Shown here: piece by piece, positions 34,301-42,618 of the stretch
Layout of the letters: each line of letters begins with the position of its first letter
Numbering within the stretch: position 1 is the first letter of the stretch
The notes under the pieces: generated by a model
Told to the model about the DNA's origin: nothing
The model's input: only the letters and a program-made list of their open reading frames with translations
The model's database searches: none
Assembly (NCBI GenBank): GCA_015143295.1
Contig: CM026562.1
Span: forward strand, 3,038,001-3,102,000
Direction of reading: 5' to 3'
Origin: Tetracentron sinense
Taxonomy: Eukaryota; Streptophyta; Magnoliopsida; Trochodendrales; Trochodendraceae
Length of the DNA: 64,000 nucleotides
Translations under genes and position numbers: made by a program

Positions 34301-35169
34301 CCTCATTAGAATATTTGGGAGATAACAGATAATGATATACATTACTGAACAATTGGCTCTTAACTATGTAATAGCCCCATTAGAATCTGTCAGTAGATAG
34401 AATTTTAATTTACCTCTTGCAATTGACTACAATACTACTGGTTGCATTAGAATTCTGTTTTCTAATTTGCAAGCAATTTTTATGTCATTAATCTTCATAT
34501 CAAGAGAAACATTTACTATTAAGAAGCATGTTAGTTAGATATACGAACAGGGTATTCATTATAAATAAACAATGAAACCCCACAAGCAAGAACATGTATT
34601 TATTTTAAATAAACAGCAAAACTCCGCAAGCAAAAAGAGAGGTCGAAAGTCTAACCTACACGCCCTGTGAGAAGGCCTATAAATAATTCTGCAGTAGAAT
34701 AAGCCATGTTGAGCGAGATCAACACGAACAGTCGCTTCATAGGCCGGTTCCCGGACCTTATAACCCCAAAAACAGATAACACAAGGAGTAGGAAGGAAAA
34801 TTTCTGAGATGAACCTTTTCCTTCTCCAAAGGAAGGCTTCATATAATCTTTCCAAATGTTCTCATTTTCAATTTGTGGATTAACAGCCGGCGGTATATCG
34901 ATGCTTGAAACAGTCCGAGAAAGCAAAGGTCGAATGGAATCATTCGAAATGATCGAGATCGGTGTGTGGGGTTCAGCTGATTGATGGAATGAAGCTTGGC
35001 GGGAGAAGGCAAATCTTCTATCGCTAACGCCAAATCCGAATTCTCCATTCCATGACTGCTGAGACTCGCCTTCTGAAGTTCGATAATTGAAAGACGTACT
35101 CTTCAAGGAATGAAATCTAGAATCACTTTCAGCGCCCAAAGAATCTCGTGAAACCCTTGAATCCTCCAT
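3726..35169 (-). CDS. MTP5: MTP5-like CDF zinc transporter (ZnT6-like), 10 exons, 426 aa
   Basis: CDS = complement(join(3726..3827, 4067..4156, 4263..4413, 4509..4547, 4676..4745, 9278..9366, 16019..16095, 32748..32787, 33924..34032, 34656..35169)); 1281 bp, no internal stop, every junction GT/AG with phases that fit. An Arabidopsis MTP5-MTP12 pair moves zinc into the Golgi; the same role is inferred here. A hydrophilic N-terminal tail (1-122) precedes six hydrophobic segments (about 123-345) and a cytosolic C-terminal domain ending DLTVQTDYV. The TM5 site H292-x3-D296 (LHVLADS) is present. TM2 reads SDAFHLTFG, with Gly183 where transport-competent CDFs have the second Asp, as expected of the ZnT6-like subunit. 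There is no His-rich loop between TM4 and TM5. The start is the ATG at 35169, first in an open exon. Introns 3-5 are enormous and packed with transposons. Identity is from recognised family sequence; the exon joins are my own inference from splice consensus. Confidence 0.93.
6229..6315 (+). repeat. Tandem duplication, about 45-bp unit x2
   Basis: The unit AAAACAAATCAGCAACATCA and following bases through TTTGCTTATCAT occur twice head to tail with a couple of differences. Confidence 0.8.
6741..7380. mobile_element. 640-bp TIR element with perfect 8-bp TSD (CAAACGAG)
   Basis: Flanked by CAAACGAG at 6733-6740 and 7381-7388, identical. The left end is CATGGTTGTTAAATCCTTGC. The right end, reverse-complemented, is CAAGGTTGTTAAATCGTAAT. 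Both subterminal regions are built from GATTTGCGATTC / ACGATTCGAATC-type oligomers. No coding frame. The 8-bp TSD fits hAT, though the termini lack the usual CAGNG start. Confidence 0.8.
7833..7986. repeat. Foldback inverted repeat (about 150 bp)
   Basis: The left arm ATGAGGCATGCTAGCCCTAC continues with ATTCCTTACTCAGCCAAAAA. It pairs with the right arm ending GTAGGGCTAGCATGACTCAT. Arms are about 65 bp with a loop of about 20 bp. This would make a strong hairpin and is MITE-like; no TSD was resolved. Confidence 0.7.
9278..9366 (-). CDS. MTP5: MTP5-like exon 5
   Basis: 89 bp, acceptor CATTTATAG, donor CTTG|GTAAGT. Codes [20 protein letters not shown] then FRNYARISL. It lies between introns of 6.65 and 4.5 kb. 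Confidence 0.92.
10521..10552 (+). mobile_element. Lone hAT-Tip100-like terminus
   Basis: TAGGGGCAGAGCCAAGATTT followed by a GGGGGG tract matches the terminus of the element at 1217-1504. The opposite end was not found, so this is a truncated copy. Confidence 0.45.
10610..11125. repeat. Three-copy repeat complex, one copy inverted (SINE-like B-box)
   Basis: The motif AATTGTGCCCTTCC..TCATGGCTTTTGGGATCAGT..GGCTACATCAA occurs directly at 10827-10895 and 11059-11122, and inverted at 10614-10700. Next to the second copy, 10912-10926 reads GGTCTCGGGTTCGAGATTCC, which resembles a tRNA B-box (GGTTCGANNCC). A tRNA-derived SINE, duplicated and inverted, is possible. The evidence is only the motif and the copies. 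Confidence 0.5.
11511..11650 (-). mobile_element. LINE 3'-end fragment
   Basis: Read on minus, the sequence runs GTTGTTTATTCCTTGTTGTT, then TAATAAGATGCGTTATTGAT, and ends in an A tract (T tract at 11511-11520 on plus). This is the typical 3' tail of plant L1-type LINEs. No ORF remains. Confidence 0.5.
13960..14068 (+). mobile_element. LINE 3'-tail fragment
   Basis: GTTAGTTGTTAGTCTATACT, then TTTTTAATGAAATTACTTTT and TATCGATAAAAAAAA, the common end of plant LINEs. It is nested in the element at 13208-15581. Confidence 0.45.
14165..14750. repeat. Degenerate 100-bp tandem repeat with an inverted first copy
   Basis: The cassette GTTAAGATTCACTAACCCTT followed by AGGGTTAAAGCATCTAACCT recurs about every 100-120 bp from 14330 to 14720. 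Another copy is inverted at about 14165-14240. Related pieces (AGTTAATAGGAGTTAAAAGG) also occur at 35670, 43085 and 50340-50450, so this is a dispersed repeat. Confidence 0.7.
16019..16095 (-). CDS. MTP5: MTP5-like exon 4
   Basis: 77 bp, acceptor GTGTAGACAG, donor CACAA|GTAAGT. Codes [20 protein letters not shown] and DESEHK. It is isolated between introns of 16.65 and 6.65 kb. Confidence 0.92.
17290..19640 (+). pseudogene. LINE A: L1-type reverse transcriptase, decayed, 5'-truncated
   Basis: Plus-strand fragments of one plant L1-type RT. About 17350-17520 reads [20 protein letters not shown]. From 17600 the RT opening VLIPKKDG, then [19 protein letters not shown]. At 18160 the catalytic box is [11 protein letters not shown]: the FADD box has lost its second Asp. 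From 18349 [18 protein letters not shown] and [16 protein letters not shown], then from 19480 the C-terminal zinc-finger region [16 protein letters not shown]. Stops and frameshifts are frequent. The 5' half (ORF1, endonuclease) is missing. The 3' end is displaced to 25518-25689 by the hAT insertion. Confidence 0.88.
20012..20661 (+). repeat. 325-bp tandem duplication upstream of the hAT gene
   Basis: Unit 1 is 20012-20338 and unit 2 is 20339-20661. Each runs from TACGCCTCTCTCTCTC through CAGCACCGTGCGGTA and CACTGTG, a T-rich tract, then GGTTCCTCATAAACAAGATC to GGGGAGGCTGCTGTGG. They differ mainly in CT and T tract lengths. The copies lie in the 5' region, where the promoter or 5' UTR is expected. 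Confidence 0.85.
22014..24654 (+). CDS. hAT transposase (BED finger, DUF659, hAT dimerisation), 4 exons, 770 aa
   Basis: CDS = join(22014..23470, 23591..23871, 23976..24094, 24199..24654), 2313 bp, no internal stop, all introns GT/AG (120, 104 and 104 bp). The ATG at 22014 follows a pyrimidine-rich stretch; the frame is open 33 bp further upstream, but MESGSGSGS fits the family. Domains: BED-type zinc finger (C33, C36, H45/H50, C61), DUF659 (about 165-330) with Asp242 (NGWTDRKN) and Asp299 (VFTDNAS) as candidates for the first two catalytic acids, [10 protein letters not shown] (C323, H326), and hAT C-terminal dimerisation (about 580-650: [28 protein letters not shown]). The tail is Asp/Glu-rich. 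It would cut and rejoin element ends in the nucleus. Length is normal for plant hAT proteins of this type, so it looks intact. Confidence 0.9.
25518..25689 (+). mobile_element. LINE A 3' end with poly-A tail
   Basis: Continues LINE A after the hAT insertion: TTAGGGTGAAGTC, a noncoding tail, and GTATATCTATCTGATTATCA followed by nine A residues (25681-25689). It shows that the LINE was present before the hAT. Confidence 0.75.
26195..26300. other. Possible LINE/SINE tail on minus, weak
   Basis: A T10 tract at 26204-26213 followed by GGTAATTATGAGATGATAAT may be the reverse of a poly-A tail. There is no other support. Confidence 0.25.
26545..29770 (+). pseudogene. LINE B ORF1-like region, decayed
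   Basis: Plus-strand frames typical of the 5' part of plant L1 elements. From 26600 [10 protein letters not shown], a stop, then [20 protein letters not shown] and [20 protein letters not shown]. After the insertion at 27145-27578, 27695 onward reads [20 protein letters not shown] then [17 protein letters not shown], the DUF4283-associated pattern. The rest, to about 29770, is a low-similarity Ser/Pro-rich linker. Frames are broken by several stops and shifts. Confidence 0.75.
27145..27578. mobile_element. GGATCCGATC-repeat element inserted in LINE B
   Basis: About 430 bp, dominated at both ends by ATCCGATCCGAATCCGATCC-type oligomers with an AT-rich centre. The right end, reverse-complemented, begins GGCTGTCAATGGACCGGATC, a common plant element terminus. 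The left end lacks the matching CTGTCAATGG, so it may be truncated. Flanks CTTTTTCC (27137-27144) and CTATTTCC (27579-27586) match 7/8. Confidence 0.55.
29995..31970 (+). pseudogene. LINE B endonuclease and N-terminal RT, decayed, 3'-truncated
   Basis: Endonuclease (AP-type) signs: GGILLMWDK at 30030, RVYGPSE at 30160, [10 protein letters not shown] at 30242, [20 protein letters not shown] at 30777 and [15 protein letters not shown] at 30877 (SDH motif). RT begins with [17 protein letters not shown] (31265), [25 protein letters not shown] and LVGSVYK. The copy stops near 31970, in early RT, without the FADD box. Losing the 3' end is unusual for a LINE. The RT part overlaps LINE A over about 550 bp and is clearly the same family. 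Confidence 0.85.
30271..30654. mobile_element. 384-bp TIR element with perfect 8-bp TSD (GTATTAAG), in LINE B
   Basis: Identical GTATTAAG at 30263-30270 and 30655-30662. Ends are CATAGTTCGAAAACTCG and, reverse-complemented, CATAGTTCAAAAACTCG. Subterminal DNA is made of ACTCGA/TCGAGT oligomers. Removing it with one TSD copy rejoins the LINE endonuclease frame ([15 protein letters not shown]), which confirms a clean insertion. Confidence 0.88.
32039..32496. mobile_element. Tourist-like MITE (TAA TSD), 458 bp
   Basis: The left end is GAACCCGTTTGGTTTGGATT and the right end, reverse-complemented, is GGGCTCATATGGTTCGGATT. TAA flanks both sides (32036-32038 and 32497-32499). This is the PIF/Harbinger target preference. 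Non-coding. It lies 250 bp from exon 3 of the MTP5-like gene. Confidence 0.75.
32748..32787 (-). CDS. MTP5: MTP5-like exon 3 (40-bp microexon)
   Basis: 40 bp, acceptor TTATTTCAG, donor GCT|GTAAGT. Codes [13 protein letters not shown]. It is separated from exon 4 by a 16.65-kb intron. Confidence 0.92.
32788..33923 (-). other. MTP5-like intron 2 (1.1 kb)
   Basis: Contains a (TA) microsatellite at 33117-33143 inside a possible small inverted-repeat element (about 32975-33337; ends AGTCACCAAGTTGCGG and, reversed, AGTGACCAAATTCGG). No TSD was found. The remainder is unremarkable. Confidence 0.5.
33924..34032 (-). CDS. MTP5: MTP5-like exon 2
   Basis: 109 bp, acceptor TTTTTTTCAG, donor TATGG|GTGAGA. 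Codes [20 protein letters not shown] and following residues to G208. It carries the TM2 metal-site region. Confidence 0.92.
34248..34390 (+). repeat. About 75-bp tandem duplication in MTP5-like intron 1
   Basis: GGAGACAACAGATAATTTTA..CATTACTGAACAATTGGCTC..CATTAGAAT is repeated with about 90% identity. Intron 1 (34033-34655) shows nothing else. Confidence 0.75.
34656..35169 (-). CDS. MTP5: MTP5-like exon 1
   Basis: Codes residues 1-171 plus one base. It contains the Ser-rich N-terminal tail, TM1 ([15 protein letters not shown]) and the family motif [20 protein letters not shown]. The donor is GTAG|GTTAGA. Translation into the intron soon meets a stop, so the 172-residue open frame here is not a separate gene. 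Confidence 0.93.
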
Positions 35170-35624
35170 TGATCAGAGACTCGAAGACTCAAAAAATAAT
35201 TTTTCGCATCAAAAATCCTAATTCTAACTGCGATTTGAAATCAAGCATTACAGGAGAAGAAATCTGATCCAATTCTCCTCCATATTAACAGTACCTACTA
35301 CAAATTATAACATCAAAATACAAAGGAAAAAACCCTAATTTCATTCCAGAGCAACAATTTACTTTGACAATCAGACTCAATACACTAGAAACCAAGATTA
35401 AAACCCCCAAATTTCATATAAGAATCACTGTTCTGCAACCAACGCTCCTCCAATCGAACTTCGAATCTCGAAGTAAGATCAATTAAAATCAAAAATCGTC
35501 AAGAATTATGGTTCTACAACCAAATATCTTGCCTCGGTAAAAGGTTTCCTTTTCTGAACTGTGTGTAAGAGAGATGCGACGCTCACCTCAAGTAAACGAG
35601 CGAATCAAAATAAATTAAAGATAA
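35170..35624 (-). promoter_or_regulatory. 5' UTR / promoter region of the MTP5-like gene
   Basis: The 455 bp between the MTP5 start codon and a Helitron-like element. No TATA box could be placed with confidence. A 5'-UTR intron is possible, because candidate donors occur, but none can be supported from sequence alone. Confidence 0.4.
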
Positions 35625-35887
35625 CTAGCTGGTGGCACGTGCGATGCACGTGAGAGCGAGGGGAAGGAGTTAATCATAGTTAATAGGAGTTAAAAGGGAC
35701 ACATGTTAACCCGTGGGTGGGATTGAACTCTTCCCGAGTTCAATCGTGATTGACTGTGATTCTATTATTTAAATAAGTAGATGAGGGTAAGTAAAACATT
35801 AATTGAAAGTTTTGTTTTATATAAGGGTAATTTAGGAGTTTCGGAAAATTCAGGCGACACCTGCCTCTCCCATTATAATAGTAAAGA
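35625..35887 (-). mobile_element. Short Helitron-like element next to the MTP5-like promoter
   Basis: Read on minus, it ends with the hairpin CACGTGC-ATC-GCACGTG, a short spacer and CTAG followed by T, the Helitron 3' signature. It begins TCTTTACTATTATAATGGGA, like Helitron 5' ends. The base before TC is not the expected A. No protein. It includes a copy of the dispersed AGTTAATAGGAGTTAAAAGG repeat. Confidence 0.6.
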
Positions 35888-35955
35888 AAAGTGAGCCCAA
35901 TAAGAAGCGGAAATTTTCTGATTTGCCCTTTAGGATAACCTGGGGTGGGTCCTAA

Positions 35956-36358
35956 GGGCCTGTTTGTGTTTGGATCTGATTCTATTATCCTGAATCAATT
36001 GTGATAAGAATTGATTTTGTAAAAATCAATTGTCAAATAATCACAATACTGTAGAATCGATTTCTGATTAGAAAAGTGATTTTATGAAAATAATCCTGTT
36101 GCTTCACATACATAAAAAAAAAAAGATTGAATTTTTTCAAAATTGAAAAAGTATGCAAATGTCTCTTAGGTTAAAAAAAAATGATTTTCCCTGCTCAAAA
36201 TAATCATTCTTCCCGATTTGAAATAAATTGATTTTTAAGAAATCAATTCTAATAAAATTGATTTTTCCAAGTTAATCAAATAGGATTCTCGAGTCTAAAA
36301 TCGCTTAAAATCAATTTTAAGTAATTAAATCGAAAAATAATCTGATCCAAACACCCCC
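35956..36358. mobile_element. Tourist-like MITE (TAA TSD), 403 bp
   Basis: The left end is GGGCCTGTTTGTGTTTGGAT and the right end, reverse-complemented, is GGGGGTGTTTGGATCAGATT. TAA flanks both sides (35953-35955, 36359-36361). The interior is rich in AATTGATTTT and its complement. Non-coding. Confidence 0.8.
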
Positions 36359-37157
36359 TAAGTACCTAGAGCATAGATCGGGGGAGAGAGCATCAAATTT
36401 CAATTTATGATAGGTGCACCTTTGAAGCGCCGATATATATACAGATCTATCTATCTACTATTATAAAACACAGTTAAAGTCTTTCTCTTGATGCCACATA
36501 GGTCTTTCTCATTATGCCACGTACGACTCCTCTTCATTTGTGAGGCCACATCATCAAACTAAAACCAACTTGTGGGACCCACAATGTTTTCAATTAATCC
36601 CCTATTAGCCCATTATCTCCACCCAATTAACTATCCTAATTAAAATAATATTAATCTCAACTTTCTTCCCTCATTAACACCCCCTCTCTTACACACGTTA
36701 TATTTCTCTCACAATAGAGGAAAAGACACAGCCTATTACTTTATATTTTTAGGTTGTAACGTTTACTCATGTGGATGACAATTACAGCAAGGGCACTCTG
36801 TTAAATAATGAGAGAGGGGAGGGGTGTGGTTTTACAAATATTGTAACGTTCCACCTCTTTAAAACAACATTTATGTTTATCTCCCTTTCTCTCATCTTTA
36901 AGAAATAAAACCCCGAAAGCTTTTAAGGCTTCCCATACACTATTCTCGGCCACAACCATCAAACATGTCAGATTCTTTTCCTTTGGAGTTTGAAGATTAT
37001 GAAAAGAAACAACGAATGTAATCCGTGGGCAGCGGACATGCCCTAATCTACCTTCTCAAGCGGTACATCGCTTTGTATATATCTTCCTGCTAGCAATGCA
37101 TGTCATGCAATCCATGACTTTTTGAAGCAATATAGTTTTGAAGAGTCTATATGACTT

Positions 37158-37345
37158 TTGGTGAAATCTTTGGCAGGATCCATCCATAGGATTAGGATTA
37201 GGATTGCCGCAGTGGGTGTCTATCTCTTGGGGAACTTCATTCATGGATGCAACGACAAAAGGGGGCATGCACAAGGCGCTGGTTTATTCGAAAAGGCATT
37301 AGAGAAAATGGGAGAAGAAGGCATCCTGAGAAGAAAACAACCATG
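37158..37345 (+). other. Possible captured gene fragment in Helitron
   Basis: An open stretch reads SLAGSIHRIRIRIAAVGVYL, then HGCNDKRGHAQGAGLFEKAL, and looks more protein-like than its surroundings. A similar short motif (NHEQGHARG) recurs at 37679-37710. No family was recognised. Helitrons often carry host exons, so this may be one; it could also be chance. Confidence 0.3.
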
Positions 37346-37383
37346 TAAAGTTTGGCAATATTCCCACCTCCCCTTTTTCTTCC

Positions 37384-37385
<2 letters not shown>

Positions 37386-37428
<43 letters not shown>

Positions 37429-37429
37429 G
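37386..37429 (+). repeat. (TA)n(GA)n microsatellite
   Basis: About 12 TA units followed by about 10 GA units. The similar compound arrays are (CT)n(TA)n at 25352-25398 and (CA)n(TA)n at 4609-4646. Confidence 0.9.
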
Positions 37430-37860
37430 GACACATATAGAGAAACTAATTTTTGTTGTATGAGATAGGAGAGGTGAAGTCATGCACCTTCTTTTGATAA
37501 TTCCTATGGTTTTTAGCATTCGTTCTTTAATTTTTCACCTCATATATTGTATCACTTACCTTTTTCTTTTTTCTTTTTTGGTTCGCGATATCACTTCCCA
37601 CTTAAGAAAGAAATCCATTATTGTAATTGTATAAATATGGTTCAATGGAAAATGTGTGAACAGGGAATGAGGAAGAAGAACCATGAACAAGGTCATGCAA
37701 GAGGGTCAAAACCATTCTACTTTGAAGTACCCCTGTGGTCCTTTTTCCATTTTTCTTTCTTGAGAGATTGAACTGTCTATGATCAATCCATAGAGCAAGA
37801 GAGAGAGTTCCCAGTCAGTTAATTAAAATTTATTTTAGTTAGGTGCTACTATATTATTAA

Positions 37861-38023
37861 GGATAATGCTTCTGAGATCGTCCATGACAGATAACAGCAT
37901 GAGACCGTGTCACTCAGCTCGGGAATCGAATGTTTTTCTAATCTCTTACTTTTCTTTACAACCCGAGCTGAGACATAGTCTCAAGGGTGGTCTCGGCCCT
38001 AGACGATCTCAATAGCAAAATCC
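37861..38023. mobile_element. 163-bp Mutator-type foldback MITE, perfect 9-bp TSD
   Basis: Identical TATTATTAA at 37852-37860 and 38024-38032. Ends are GGATAATGCTTCTGAGATCG and, reverse-complemented, GGATTTTGCTATTGAGATCG. The inverted repeat extends inward to GCTCGGG/CCCGAGC, so nearly the whole element folds. The 9-bp TSD fits MULE. Confidence 0.8.
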
Positions 38024-38836
38024 TATTATTAATTATCCTTATTTAATATATATATATATATTACCATACACAATTTTAAAAAAAATATTTTTGGTCGAAA
38101 ATAATTTAGTAGCAAATGTTTTTTTGGGAAATGCCTAAGAAAGGCTCCATCAACCCATGCATCCAGTGGACTTTGAGAAACATGAAAATTGCAATGAATT
38201 CCGTAGGTTCCATTTAGTTGGAAGGATGAGTTCGTTTAGTTGGAAGGATGACTATATATGATGGGAGTCAATGAGTTGCAGTCCATCAAGTTCTTATTTG
38301 CTAGATCAATTGTGTAAGGAATACAATAAACCTGGGATCCAATCCCACCTACATTAGGGTTGGGGGGTTTATGAGAGAGAGGGCTACCCTTCGTTGTTTA
38401 TCCCATAGGTCCATGTGGCCTCCAATGAACCAAATTTTTTTTTTATATATAATAAGCATAAATTTAAGAGACTACTATTTTAAAAAAAAAACAACTATGT
38501 AATTATAGAATATTTTCTATTAGGTATTTTGCTCAAATTTATTAAAAATTTTTTTAATTCGTTTTAGTAGTTTTGATATTTTGAAAAAATCGTGACCCTA
38601 TATGTTACAATGTGAACCCCAACAAAAAAGATATGTTGTAATTGTTAATTGCCAATTTTTTTTCCATATCGGATTCATGGGAAAGAAGCAATGACTAATT
38701 GAATACAATTAATCTCTCTTTTTTTTTCTTGCTTTCAATTTTTTTCATTGTATTAATTTTCTGATATCTTCTCATATTATTACATAATGCATTTTTTCTT
38801 TCATTGCTTCCGTGCATCGCACGGGGTTCTTACTAG

Positions 38837-39330
38837 TAGTACTACTATATAGCAGTTGGTATCCACGTGGATACCTTCAAATACTCTTATTTCATCTCTA
38901 AATCATTGCCACCTGGCACTCATATTTATTACTTTGTGGCCCCCATGCACTAAGAAAAATAATTTTTAAGAAACTGACAGACTCTTCATCTTCCCATTCT
39001 CATCATTTGGTTCTCTCAAATCTCAAGCTCGAGAATCATCTCCTCAAATAGTCTACCTCTTCTTCTAACTTAAACCATTTATCTCCCTCATCTATATTAT
39101 TACTATTATATAGCAGTTGGTATCCACCTGGATACCTTCAAATACTCTTATTTCATCTCTAAATCATTGCCACTTGGCACTCATATTTATTACTTTGTGG
39201 CCCCCATCTATACTACTACTATATATTGGTATCCACGTGGATACCTTTAAATACTCTTATTTCATCTCTAAATCATTGCCATTGCCACCTGACACTCATA
39301 TTTATTACTTTGTGGCCCCATGCACTAAGA
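38837..39330 (+). repeat. Three successive Helitron 5' ends
   Basis: The module ACTACTATATAGCAGTTGGTATCC..TGGATACCTTCAAATACTCT..CCACTTGGCACTCATATTTA begins at about 38837, 39091 and 39207. Each start resembles TCTATACTATTATATAGC. Spacing is 254 and 116 bp. Copies 1 and 3 both continue into the same AAGCTCGAGAATCATCTCCT sequence, whereas copy 2 is cut short. Confidence 0.75.
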
Positions 39331-42300
39331 AAAATAATTTTAAAAAAACTGACAGACTCTTCATCTACCCATTCTCTCATTTGGTCTCTCCCAAATCTCA
39401 AGCTCGAGAATCATCTCCTCAAATAGTCTACCTCTTCGTCTACCCAAACCGTTTATCTCCCTCATCAAGCCGTATTCGTCTATCACCTTTCATCCCTAAC
39501 CAAACCGTCTCTCTCTCTACCCCATTAAACCATCTCCCTGTCTTCCACAATTGCCCTCAACCAAAATGCCTCTCTCCCCCCTTTTGTCTCCCCAATGAAC
39601 ACCCCTCACTCTGTTCTAGTCGCATAAGCCGAATAGTGGGAGTCGATTCCTTAGAAGAGATCGAATTTGCTAAATAAATTTCAAATGAAGAACTCGACTC
39701 TCCCTTGATTCGTCTCCCCAACGAGCTACGATGAATATCCATCTCCCCTCAAAGATTCTTCTTCCCCAAGAAACATCAATGATTCATCTTCCCCAAGTAG
39801 CATTTTGGTGGCCTATTCAACATAGTATGCGAGATCGTCGATGATCGATGATCTGAAAAACCAAATATTTGGAAATGATCTGATTGAAACTCAAGTATTT
39901 GAATGGGGACCCTCTTTATGTTTGTTTCGTCACCATTACAACTAGGTGAGTTGCTTAAAAAAAATTTTCTTTTATGAAACCTAATATCTCTCCCTTTCTC
40001 TCGGTTAACTATTCTTTAGACTCTTTAATTATGTTAGTTTCATCACCCATCTTCTATGCCTCACAACATCACCACTACAACCAAGTGACTCTTTCAAGAA
40101 GAAGAAGAAAAAAACGTTCTAGTCCATGTTCTATTTACTGGTCCCATCGTACCCACAATAAATGAGAGTAAGTTCATGGGCATCTTAAGATTCACTTCTA
40201 TTGACTTTATTCACCAATGAAGATATTGAGTGTTTGTTGCCAATAGGTACAAAATTCCACCTGGGAGGTGACCCACATACAATCTCCACCTTCAGAAACT
40301 GATGAAATTTCTGCAATGGCGGGATGATTCACTCAATGAAAATTTAATCCATGTGCCACTACAGGCATGCCTATGGCTTGGAGAAAATCACATGGGTGCA
40401 TTTAGTCATTTTCCTACAAAGGATAAATCTTAGGATCCCTTCACCTTGGAAGGAAATTCGTAAATAAAAATACATATTTTATATTATTCTTTTGTCCACT
40501 CAGTTATTGTTTATTTTAAACCTTTATATAGAGTAAATGTAGCAAACCTGATTGCCTACTGTGAATTGGATAAACATGGCAGCCCAACACTCTCTTGAAC
40601 GAGCTAATGGTTCCTGCAATGACGATGGGCATCAAATAAGAATTGGTAAAACCCATTTGAGATTATAATTTTTTTACTCGATTCATTTATTTAATTTACA
40701 ACTTAGTTCTAACCTTAGTGCCAGCAGGCAAGAAATTTTTTTGAATCAGGAATCTTTTGGACATGTGATGTGTTACCCACATAATTACCATTATTATTGG
40801 ATCAGAGGTTCTGTTTCTTGCATGGAGCACTGCACAGTTAGGATGGATCGCAAGTTCACCCTATACCATAGCAAGAAACTACACTTACTGGATGTTGTCA
40901 AAGTGAACCTAGGTGTACCCTTTTTATAATTTTATTTTATTTTATAATCTCTAATCTAATCTTCCAATTAGTGTTGCTTTCCTATTTATCTCAAGTCTCT
41001 TTTCCATGCCTTCGGATTTGGTTATATAGTAGTCTAGGTAGAAAGCAGGCATGGGTGTATGATTTGCATCGATTTTTGATTATGTACAACACTGGTGTTG
41101 CTTATGTAATTACTACTTCAATCATTATGAGGTATTGCTTTTGACGAAGCCCATGATTTATAAATTTGATTACTTGGATTTACTTAATTTAAGTATGTAC
41201 CACTGCTAAGGTGTCTCATGGAATTATTATGTCTCTTCAGCACAAGACATTACCCTTTAACATAATTGTGTTTATCAAAATTTGTTTATATTGTTTACTC
41301 TATATCTTTCTTCTCTTACTGGCTTCATCCAGATAATATTCTATATTTGTAATTTGTGATTCTTTTGTTGATGCAAAGTAATTCAGATATCGAATTGTTA
41401 CTAGAAAGAAGGGCATAAGACTCCATGTGCATATGGAGATACTTTTAATATGATACTATTATGCTCTCAGATACCTAATTTCCTTAACACGGAATGGCTC
41501 TCAATCCTCACTGCTATCATCTCCTTCTCCTACTCTCCCATTGGATTGGCACTTGGTTTGGCGAAAGTAATAGGTTTGATTACCCTTTGGCTTCTATAAA
41601 GTTGTTTCGTTCAATATAGTCACTACCAAGCACTTGGTTTTGGAGTGAGAGAATAGTAATACTCTCAACTTATAAGAAAGGCCAGATTTATGGAGAATGA
41701 AAAATATTTTAAATATTTATCAGGACATCGTCACCCCAACATAGTTTTCCTGTATTAATTTGGTTGTTTCATGTAAGCAGCGGGCATTATCACAAATTTA
41801 GTATTGATATATAAGAATTCTATTCTAATATTACTTAATTTTAAACTATAGTGAATCTGTTGTGGCACTCCTCTTTGACGTCACATGATAACTCTTTAAA
41901 GTCATTACTCCCAATTAAAGAATAAAAGTGGTGCCCACCCTTCTCTCCCATTCACTCCCTTTCGTCTTCCCTGTTTGTACGATTCCCTCATTTAAGCCCA
42001 TTACTTGGCATATGTCAAGAAGAGGAAAGTTGTGGAAGTCAAGTATTGCAGATTGCTCTTGCTTCATTTGTTAAGACAAACTCTTAAATTTTTAGACAAG
42101 TTTTTTTTATCATTGTTAAATTTTTTATTTACTGGTATCTTAGACAAGCTTTTACCATTGACATCCTATTTAAAAGGAAAGAGAGGGGAGGACAAAATTA
42201 CAATGTCTCTATTAATCACTATTATAAGATCCAAAATCCTTGATCATATATGTTTGTCATTTTTTTAATAGTTAATCAATTATTAGTTTAAAGATATTTC

Positions 42301-42618
42301 CCTCTGTCTATGTGTGTGGTTGTTTGTGACTTTGATATTTTGGTTTTCTAAAACCTTATTTCTTTTTCCAATGATTTTTAAGGCAAGGTATTGAAAGTGC
42401 TTGATTGTTCTCAGACAAGTCGACACACCTTTTAGTGACTGCAGGGGACGACAGTTGTTCATCATTGAGATACAAATTATGGCAACCCAAAGGTTTGTAA
42501 TGAACTCTCTATTTGAAATTATGAGTTTGGGAGGAGTACTGTGGGTTATAATGACAGAAGTAAGTTCATTTATTGGGATTTAATTCTATATCTTTAATGG
42601 GAAAACTTTTCCTAGTCG

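Larger units (their letters stand above)
36454..38836 (+). mobile_element. Helitron, non-autonomous, 2.38 kb
   Basis: The 5' end is TCTACTATTATAAAACACAG preceded by A. The 3' end has the hairpin CCGTGC-ATC-GCACGG (38810-38824), then TTCTTACTAG followed by T. This is the A/T insertion pattern and CTRR end of Helitrons. No Rep/helicase frame. It contains a 163-bp foldback (37861-38023) and a possible captured exon near 37158-37345. Confidence 0.78.

Noticed and set aside
34651-35169. A stand-alone 172-aa gene
   Set aside because: It is exon 1 of the MTP5-like gene reading three bases into the intron.
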